A stretch of DNA of 24,018 bases from NCBI GenBank assembly GCA_900660155.1, contig CABFPE010001044.1, positions 29,543 to 53,560 of the forward strand, given 5' to 3'. Position 1 is the first letter of the stretch. Each line of letters opens with the position of its first letter. The notes beneath the pieces were generated by a model, which was not told the DNA's origin, did no database searches, and saw nothing but the letters and a program-made list of their open reading frames with translations. Shown in pieces: positions 17,615 through 24,018 of this stretch. The stretch is from Hofstenia miamia (taxonomy: Eukaryota > Xenacoelomorpha > Acoela > Hofsteniidae). The translations under genes and the position numbers were made by a program.

Positions 17615-18245
17615 TAGTATTTTGGTTGATAATTTAGTCACAACTCTTCTGGTAACCTCGTCCAGCCTAAATATCTTCACATGCCTGGAAATATTCTCCA
17701 CATGCTTCTGACAGAATGCACATACACCTGCACTCTTTAAGCTAAATTGAGAAGTAGTAATTTGTAAGAAAATTTCAAACATACATTTGCTTTGATTGAT
17801 GAATCACAGGAGCATCTTCATCAGGTGGCAAAATACATCTAAAATTTCATTAAGCAAATGAAACACTTATGAAACACTTAAAGGAAACCTACAGTTCTCT
17901 TGAGGTCATTTCTTCAAGGAAGTTAGACATGCTCCTCACATGTGTTTCAAAGTTGGTATGTCTAAGGCTAATAAAAAAATTATCAATACAAATTCAAATT
18001 TAGTTACATTTGTAACGGGAATTACTTCAGTGGCAGCATCATGTGAAGGACAGCTTGTCGTTGTCACAGATTGAGGAACTGCAATGCTAAAATTAAATTA
18101 ACGATAAAATTTAAATAAAATCAATACTCCTTTAATGGAATGTAGCAGTCAGTAGACAGTATACGGTCTTTTTGAACCACCAGGTTCATCACTTGGCCCA
18201 AAAACCATATTCGCTAGATGAAATAGTGATTCAGAAACTGACATC
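17615..18245 (-). pseudogene. Multi-exon zinc-finger gene fragment with 40-54-nt introns
   Basis: I could assemble five small minus-strand exons. Exon a: ATG at 18245 (MSVSESLFHLANMVF...GGSKRP) to a possible GTATAC donor near 18165. Exon b: 18086 to about 18009 (IAVPQSVTTTSCPSHDAATEV). Exon c: 17967-17893 (LRHTNFETHVRSMSNFLEEM). Exon d: 17838-17785 (CILPPDEDAPVIHQSKQ). Exon e: from 17741 (SAGVCAFCQKHVENISRHV). Splice phases agree for a-b, c-d and d-e; the 40-nt b-c intron has good GTAACT/TTATTAG ends but joins out of phase, so a frameshift is inferred. Exon e carries a C..C(x10)H finger of the CxFCxK...ISRH type, with Arg where a second His is expected. It then runs into an ATT repeat and an unrelated RT fragment. 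The function is unknown. Confidence 0.45.
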
Positions 18246-19014
18246 TAAAACATTGCAACTATCTTAGTAAGCAGTACTAAAACAGCAATAACTTAAGGAT
18301 ACCCGAGGGGATGAAAATCCAAAATACAAACTTTTAAGCAATTTTTGTGGTTTAATTCAAAGCAGTGGGGTAAAATATTAGGAAATAAACCAAAAAAACA
18401 GAGCTTGACTGCATTATTTCTGAATTATGTAACAAAATTATTGCTGAGTAAGCACTTTTTAGCCCCGATTTAGGGAACTACTTTAGAAAAACCTAATCAT
18501 CACAGAGCTTTCAAACTTTGCATGTACATATTTGTAGGGATTATCTTTGGAGTGACATGGGCTTTTAGGGATATCTGAATTGGTTTTCAAGTGAGAGAGG
18601 TATAAATAGACCCGGATTTACAGGCTCAGAAAAATTAGGGTATGGCCTCATTCAAAGTCACAAAACTAAAAAAGTAATGCATATATCCAAAAAAGCCCCT
18701 GTCACTCCATAGATAGTTATCCTGGGAATATTGTGTGCAAATATGGCATGTATCGGACAATAAGTTTTTGAGATATTAGTTCCCCCGTACCAGCAATTTG
18801 GTAAAAATGGCCATTTTGAGAAAAACGCAAATAAAGTTTCATCAATGACAGATTGTTACCAAATTTTGTCAGAAGTACTTCCAAGTTGTCTATTTAGCAA
18901 CATACCCTTAGCAACAATATGTGCAAGTAATTAAACAAGAGTACAACATAAATTTCAACAATGTATTGATTAAAAAGGCATCCCTACCCCCCATTAAAAA
19001 AATGCAAAAATTCA

Positions 19015-20852
19015 TTAAAAGTCATTAGCATTGCCAGGGTCATAAAAAACGCCAAACTTTTCCTTCATCTGTTGCTGGTGCTGCGCTGTTGCAGTGGCTC
19101 TAGCAATTCTCCTCTTTTTTGCTTTGGTTGTAACTGCAATTTCCCCTGCATACAACCTACAGCTATCCCTCTTTTTCCCGCGTTTCAAAGTTTCCTGACC
19201 AACAGGTAGGTTGAGATGCTGTATGTAAGTGCGAGAGGCTGCTGAACCAAAATTGAATTCTGCTGCTCCTAAGGCAACAGCAATTGTTATTCTATTGCGT
19301 AGAGCAAATTTATGCTTAGGGCAATGGTCCCATATCAAGTGATGGACACTTTCATTTGCATTTTGTGTCGTCTGCAGCACACATCGTGAGAGCAGCTCCT
19401 CTGATGACATCCGCTCAAAAATTGGTGTGATGGCGTCTATGACCATAGGGCACAGCGGTGTCTTTATGAAGTCCTTATGTGCTCCCTTTGGAATTGGAAT
19501 CTTATTTGCCACAAGACGTTGGTAAAAACACCAAGACTCCAAGCCCTCGGGGCAGTAATGGTGTTTAGGTATTTTGTCCGTCGATGAGCAATGGCCCAAA
19601 ATTGCCTGGACCGCGCGGCGCATTTCCTCCACCATCGTGTTACTTCTAATGGCCTTTGTGTAATATTTCTGGAGCGTGGTGATGACCTCAGACCTTAATT
19701 TTCCGTGACCCCTTCCACCTAATGTAATTTTAGGCTTTTCCTTTGCCTTGTCCGCAACAAGATTGCGCAACGATGTGTTTAGCCTCTTTCCTACATGGTT
19801 GACACCTTCATGTTTCTGAACTTTAAGGCAGCCTTCTCCATGCCACCACTTGTCCCTTTGTAATTGGCATTGCATGCGTTTTTGTGTCCAGCATACCAAC
19901 GTTCATACTTCACGATGTTTTGAGCCTTTAGTTTCTCACCAGTTGCTATGCACGATGCACAATAGCTGGTTAAAACCTCAAAGTCAACCACCAAACCAGT
20001 CTTTCGCTCAATTACGAGGCCGACACCAGACTTAGAAGTAAAACCTCGCTTGTGCCAGCTGCCATCATACGACACATCAATGTCGATGACCTCTTTCCCC
20101 GCCTGCTCTGGATATGCCTTTTTCACCTCTTCCACTGCCTTCTTCAGTGTGTCTCTTGTGAAACTTTCACATTGCTTATTAATGACACCTACATGATGGC
20201 TGTAAGTTTTATGATGTAATGACGGAATATTCATAAGTTCGTTGAAATTTGCAAGGCCAGCATGACCCATCCCTGTTGCGCAAGACGCAGCCACTGCCCT
20301 GCGATTGACGTCAAAAAGTTGACCATCTCCACAACGTTTAGAAGTGTACGTCGAAGAAACTTCCTTACTACATGCCGTGCAGACAACACTCAAAAACTTC
20401 ACCATGCCGACACTCTTCTTACCACCACAAGTCATCTTCAAAGCAGGCTGAAAACAGTGAGGACAAAGAAGCGATGAAAACAACGAAGGTAGTAAATCGA
20501 TTTCAACGATGGTGGTGTTGGCTGTCACTACATTGTCGTCATTGAATGCGCTAGCTGCATATTCGAGTTTCCGCTTTGTCGCTGACGTTGACTGATCTGA
20601 CACTGTAGGTGGCTGCAGGGGAGTCGACACAGACGGTTGTGCCATAGAAGTTGAAGGTACGGGCGACGAAGCCGGATTTAACGTAGTTGATGCAGAAGAT
20701 GTAGGTCTAACATCAGAACTACCAGTAGAACGAGAATCTGAAGCTGCAGATGATTTACTCTCCCTCGCAGCCTTCAGTTGCTTCTTCCTTGATTTCTTTG
20801 TGACACCAGTGACTGATGATTCTTTCTTTGAAGCTTTCTTTTTGGCACCCAT
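19015..20852 (-). pseudogene. Mutator-like (Phantom-type) transposase, internally deleted and frameshifted
   Basis: The N-terminal frame starts at ATG 20852 (MGAKKKASKKESS), with a Ser/Thr/Pro-rich tail. A Cys pattern CPHC...CTAC at about residues 130-170 follows, then IDVSYDGSWHKRG with the first catalytic Asp at 20066-20064. The frame stops at 19791 after GTSGGMEKAAL. The second frame (to 19015) carries GVNHVGKRLNTSLRNLV, GGRGHGKL, CPEGLESWCFYQR, QNANESVHHLIW with the catalytic Glu (19353-19351), and the C-terminal YDPGNAND. In relatives I know, some 45-50 residues including a DGDSK motif with the second catalytic Asp separate MEKAA from NHVGKR. Here they adjoin, near 19815-19835, with a frame change. 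The enzyme would therefore be inactive. An acceptor-like ATATTTTCAG ends 5 nt before the ATG. Confidence 0.85.
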
Positions 20853-20939
20853 GTCGACTGAAAATATTAAGTAAAAAAACAGATAAGTTATCACTCAAGG
20901 AAATAAACGAATTACAATCTAAAACCAAAAGACTGACGG

Positions 20940-21058
20940 CCAATCAAATTGCTAGGCGAGCAGTGCTGATCACGCACCGACCGAGTCTTTGAATTGTCAA
21001 AGTGGTGTGATAGAATCATTAGCCAATCAGCGTTTCCTATGGCACGGTCTTAGCCAAT
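20940..21058 (-). promoter_or_regulatory. Three CCAAT boxes upstream of the Phantom transposase
   Basis: CCAAT occurs at 20940-20944, 21023-21027 and 21054-21058. The last two lie in a 14-bp direct repeat (TTAGCCAATCAGCGT) spaced 31 bp apart. They lie 88-208 bp upstream of the minus-strand start codon, where NF-Y sites usually act, and NF-Y binds in either orientation. The core ATTGGCT/AGCCAATCA matches the optimal NF-Y site. Promoter function is inferred from position. Confidence 0.5.
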
Positions 21059-21589
21059 CAGCGTCAATAAGAAACAAAACACTATCGAAAAGGTCATGAT
21101 AAAACTAGGCCAAAGGTTTCGCGGGCTTTTCACGGACAAAAAAGAAAGAATTTTAGTAAGATTGGGCACATTTCAACTGTTACAATGATACCTGATAGGA
21201 CATAGTACGACAATGGTAACCAGGCAGTAAAAGGACTTGAAGTTAGCGATTTATAGAGTTTTCACGCCACCAAGTCCGTTTTGGGGGGGTACCCCTACCC
21301 CCTTCAAATGCATTTTCTACCTATTCAGACCCATTTTCGAACAAAATAGGCTACGAAAATGGCTTCCTGAAATATTTTTCCAGTAGAATTGACCCGTAAC
21401 TCAAATTTTTTTTTGGCAAAATTTACCTCAATATTTTACTCATTACTGACCCGCCGATATCCTTAAACAATATAAATATTTTCAGGAAAACCCAAAGCAA
21501 AATTAGGGCATAAACTAATAATTAGCAGGTGTTTGCCCATTGTTTTACTGGTATTTGGCAGGTGCTTGACTAGTGAATGAAATTTTATT

Positions 21590-21650
21590 GGTAAAAAAGG
21601 GGATAGTGCCTTGCATACTATGTAAGCAAAGCACTACCCCCTTTCTTTGC
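21590..21650. repeat. Long hairpin (~25-bp stem)
   Basis: GGTAAAAAAGGGGATAGTGC..TTGC pairs with GCAAAGCACTACCCCC TTTCTTTGCC around an ~11-nt loop (ATACTATGTAA). The stem has only a few mismatches. It immediately precedes the tandem array that starts near 21667. Confidence 0.7.
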
Positions 21651-21666
21651 CATGAAAAGTTTATTT

Positions 21667-22151
21667 GTTATCCTTGTACAATCCAACATTTAAGCGTACT
21701 GCCAACCAAGTAAGCATTGTTATCCCTGTACAATCCAACACTTAAGCTTACTGCCAACCAAGTCAGCATTTTTATCCTTAAAACCAAATCACATACAGAC
21801 TATAAATAAAACTAAGAGGGCAAGGCAAGGTAAGAAACAACCAGATCAGCAGCAACTAAACCATGAGACTGTAGAAACCTAAATAAAAGCATTAAAAATT
21901 GAAAACAAAATAGAACCTGTCGTGAATAATCCTTCAGCAGCCAGTAGTACCTAAAAAAGAACATTACTAAACTAAAACAAAAAGGAACCTGTCATCGGCA
22001 ACTTCAGCTATCCCTGTATGCTAGCTTACCACCAACCAAGTAAGCATTGTTATCCCTGTGCAATCCAACATTTAAGCTTACCACGCTCAAAGTAAGCAGT
22101 TATCCCTGTGCAATCCAACATTTATGCTTACCACCATCAAAGTAAGCATTT
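21667..22151. repeat. Tandem repeat, 50-52-bp hairpin-bearing unit, in two blocks
   Basis: Units start with GTTATCCYTGT at 21667 and 21719 (a partial one at 21771), then GTTATCCCTGTGCAATCC at 22049 and 22099, with a partial unit from about 22007. They read GTTATCC...CAATCCAACA...AAGCTTAC...GTAAGCATT. In most units GCTTAC and GTAAGC form a 6-8-bp stem around a ~10-nt loop. Between the blocks (21783-22006) lies A-rich sequence without a gene. Confidence 0.75.
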
Positions 22152-22301
22152 ATTAATTTCCATTTAAGAGCTTTTTATTAACCCTTGCCCCCATCCAAGG
22201 GCATTTACAGGGCTATGAATAGGTGCTCTGGCCACCTTCCAAAAATAATAAATAAATGTGAATAAGAATAAGGTTTGGGACAGGGAGGGGTGGGAAACGG
22301 C

Positions 22302-22358
<57 letters not shown>
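22302..22358. repeat. TA microsatellite
   Basis: An almost pure TA tract with one TG interruption at about 22313. Frames through it (22164-22403 minus) are not genes. Confidence 0.95.
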
Positions 22359-22362
<4 letters not shown>

Positions 22363-22650
22363 AGTTGAAGCATTGATGTTGTGTAAACACAGATGTTGCG
22401 CATAATTGAAAGAAAAAATATATTGCCTTCTTGCGCGGCTTTTCGCGGGAATTTGATTAAGCTTAAAAAAATTTAAGTGGCCTTGGTAATTATCTTTACG
22501 CTCAACATTTCCTTGATGTGTGCGCTCGGCCTTAGTTTTTCTATATCCAGATCACTCTGTATTTAAGAATGATGCTGTTAAAGTGGATTCAAATTGAAAA
22601 AACAAAGATTTTCTTTAAAGGATTATAGCATCATTTTTGCTTGGCTACTT

Positions 22651-22935
22651 AATAGAGCTGAACGCGGTTAACCGGTTAATTAAATTTAACCGGTTAAAAA
22701 TTATTAAGTAGTACTTAATATTATTTTAATGACATTTGGATATTTCATTGCACCAGCGAAATATAGTATTTATTTTTGAAATAGTATGTTATAAGCTCTC
22801 ATATAATTTGAAGCTGTATACATATATATTAGGGCTGTAACATGACATGATAACCAAAATGATAAAACATGACATGAAAAACCATGATAAATAAATTTTA
22901 CATGATAAAACATGAAAAACATGATAACTTTTTGT
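22651..22935 (+). mobile_element. Two possible hAT-type termini with subterminal motif arrays
   Basis: At about 22652, TAGAGCTGAACGCGGTTAAC leads into two palindromic TTAACCGGTTAA motifs. At about 22830, TAGGGCTGTAACATGACATG leads into some eight copies of a CATGATAA or CATGAAAA motif up to 22930. YAGRGCTG starts with dense subterminal repeats are typical of hAT ends. I find no matching right ends, so these are solo or truncated ends at best. Confidence 0.35.
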
Positions 22936-23596
22936 ACACATTTTTTGGCAATTTTGTTAGTTTTGCATTATATTTTAAATGCAATTCAACCTCTAATTTA
23001 ATTTGCTTTGCAAAATAGTTATATTGAAAAACTTTTAGTTGTTTGTTCTTTGGTCAATCCAACTGTTGCTATTTGACCAAATAAGCAAAGCACTAATTCG
23101 CTCATTTTCTCACAATCTGACTACTAAAAAGATGTGCTCACTACCATAGTTCAACCGGAATAAATATGTATTATCATTCCTTCCGATTGTTGCGTAATAT
23201 ATAGTCTACTTTACAGTTGTCCGGCAATGGAAAACGACCGAATGGTTGGCACATTTAAGGATTGGTCTACTCAGATGGATCATGCTTGAGCTGAAATTTA
23301 AAAACACTGACTATTAAGTAAATTTAAATTTTCATTTTTCAATTTTGCATGGCATCATATGCTCTTCTAAAACTCAATTTTTACGATATTCTAGTTTCTA
23401 ACATACGCAACTTTTGTCTAAACAATCGAAAAGTTGGAAGATAATTTTGAAATTTATTATACGAATTGACTTAAAATGGACTGAATTGTCATTAATTTAA
23501 GTGGGCAGGGCGATTCTTGGCTCTAGGTTTTCGGCCAATGTCTTTCTCTAGGGCTACTACGAAGCAAAAGACAAAGATTTTGTTTTTTCACTACTT
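22936..23596. other. AT-rich stretch, nothing recognised
   Basis: No open frame, RNA gene or repeat that I can support. The sequence is AT-rich until the next Phantom-like end. Confidence 0.5.
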
Positions 23597-24018
23597 TTAA
23601 GGATACCCGAGGGGCTGAAAATCCAAAATCCAAAATACAAACTTTTAAGCAATTTTTGTGGTTTAATTCAAAGCAGTGGGGTAAAATATTAGGAAATAAA
23701 CCAAAAAAACAGAGCTTGACTGCATTATTTCTGAATTATGTAACAAAATTATTGCTGAGTAAGCACTTTTTAGCCCCGATTTAGGGAACTACTTTAGAAA
23801 AACCTAATCATCACAGAGCTTTCAAACTTTGCATGTACATATTTGTAGGGATTATCTTTGGAGTGACATGGGCTTTTAGGGATATCTGAATTGGTTTTCA
23901 AGTGAGAGAGGTATAAATAGACCCGGATTTACAGGCTCAGAAAAATTAGGGTATGGCCTCATTCAAAGTCACAAAACTAAAAAAGTAATGCATATATCCA
24001 AAAAAGCCCCTGTCCTCC
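23597..24018 (+). mobile_element. Left end of a Phantom-like element, copy 3, cut by the window edge
   Basis: The block repeats 18293-18710 almost base for base, with a 10-bp local duplication (CCAAAATCCAAAATAC against CCAAAATAC) near 23622. It diverges from copy 2 only in the last few bases (CTGTCCTCC against CTGTCACTCC). It has the same orientation as the other two copies and probably continues beyond the window into another transposon copy. Confidence 0.88.

Larger units (their letters stand above)
18293..21466 (-). mobile_element. Phantom-like Mutator (MULE) DNA transposon, nearly full length
   Basis: A ~3.17-kb element whose left end is TTAAGGATACCCGAGG (18293). Its right end, in reverse complement, is TTAAGGATATCGGCGGG (21466). 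The two share TTAAGGATA, and a little further in GTAAAATATT, as imperfect terminal inverted repeats. The only gene is the minus-strand transposase at 19015-20852. All three left ends in the window begin TTAAGG, so TTAA may be part of the terminus or the target; no longer target duplication is evident. The family name rests on the transposase. Confidence 0.75.

Noticed and set aside
19850..20943. Short plus-strand frames and an alternative minus frame at 20755-20943
   Set aside because: Shadows of the Phantom transposase gene in other frames.
21667..22110. GTTATCCCTG words as an I-SceI-like homing site or a mitochondrial 16S rRNA insertion
   Set aside because: Only about 10 bases match either, and the flanks (CAATCCAACA) fit neither; the words belong to a 50-52-bp tandem unit.
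21667..22151. CRISPR array
   Set aside because: Repeats are contiguous tandem units without unique spacers, in a eukaryotic intron-containing region.

Overview
The window is AT-rich eukaryotic nuclear DNA, most likely from an invertebrate animal. The reasons are a metazoan-type GMPPB gene, the first two coding exons of ribosomal protein L10, a SWIM-type zinc-finger gene fragment, and a dense mix of animal-type transposons: mariner, a LINE, a Mutator/Phantom-like element, and hAT-like or MITE-like ends. The introns I could define are very short (33, 40, 40, 43, 54 and 73 nt). That points to a lineage with compact introns despite many repeats. I cannot name the phylum; a sponge or another short-intron invertebrate would fit.

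Layout, left half. Positions 1-446 (minus) are the start of a coiled-coil protein, probably a LINE ORF1, cut by the window edge. Positions 681-3590 hold three copies of one unclassified repeat, with the outer two inverted to form a ~2.9-kb imperfect palindrome. Positions 3591-5952 show no gene. Positions 5953-6570 (minus) are a broken two-exon SWIM zinc-finger gene. Positions 7548-8627 (+) are an intact, intronless GMPPB. Positions 8902-9452 are a MITE-like element, and 9495-9704 is a small unknown ORF or terminal exon. Positions 10094-11105 are a candidate hAT-like element set between TA microsatellites, beside a 268-base assembly gap.

Layout, right half. Positions 11768-12798 are a dead, internally deleted mariner that ends 57 bp before the RPL10 start codon (12856). 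RPL10 exons 1-2 end at 13062; the rest of the gene is not visible. The following region holds a 108-bp tandem repeat and a 5'-truncated antisense LINE (14115-16171). Positions 16513-16758 are a small MITE. Positions 17374-18245 (minus) are a fragmented reverse transcriptase joined through a TTA microsatellite to a previously cryptic small-exon zinc-finger gene. Positions 18293-21466 are a nearly full Phantom-like Mutator element with a defective transposase and CCAAT boxes upstream of it. Further copies of its left end sit at 17037 and 23597. Positions 21590-22151 are a long hairpin followed by a hairpin-bearing tandem repeat.

How the parts relate. Only GMPPB (GDP-mannose synthesis) looks intact, and RPL10 is convincing but incomplete. 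Everything else is mobile DNA or debris. Three unrelated reading frames (GMPPB, RPL10, Phantom transposase) have a 3' splice-acceptor-like tract ending within 10 nt of the start codon, which suggests spliced-leader trans-splicing or a general habit of 5' UTR introns.
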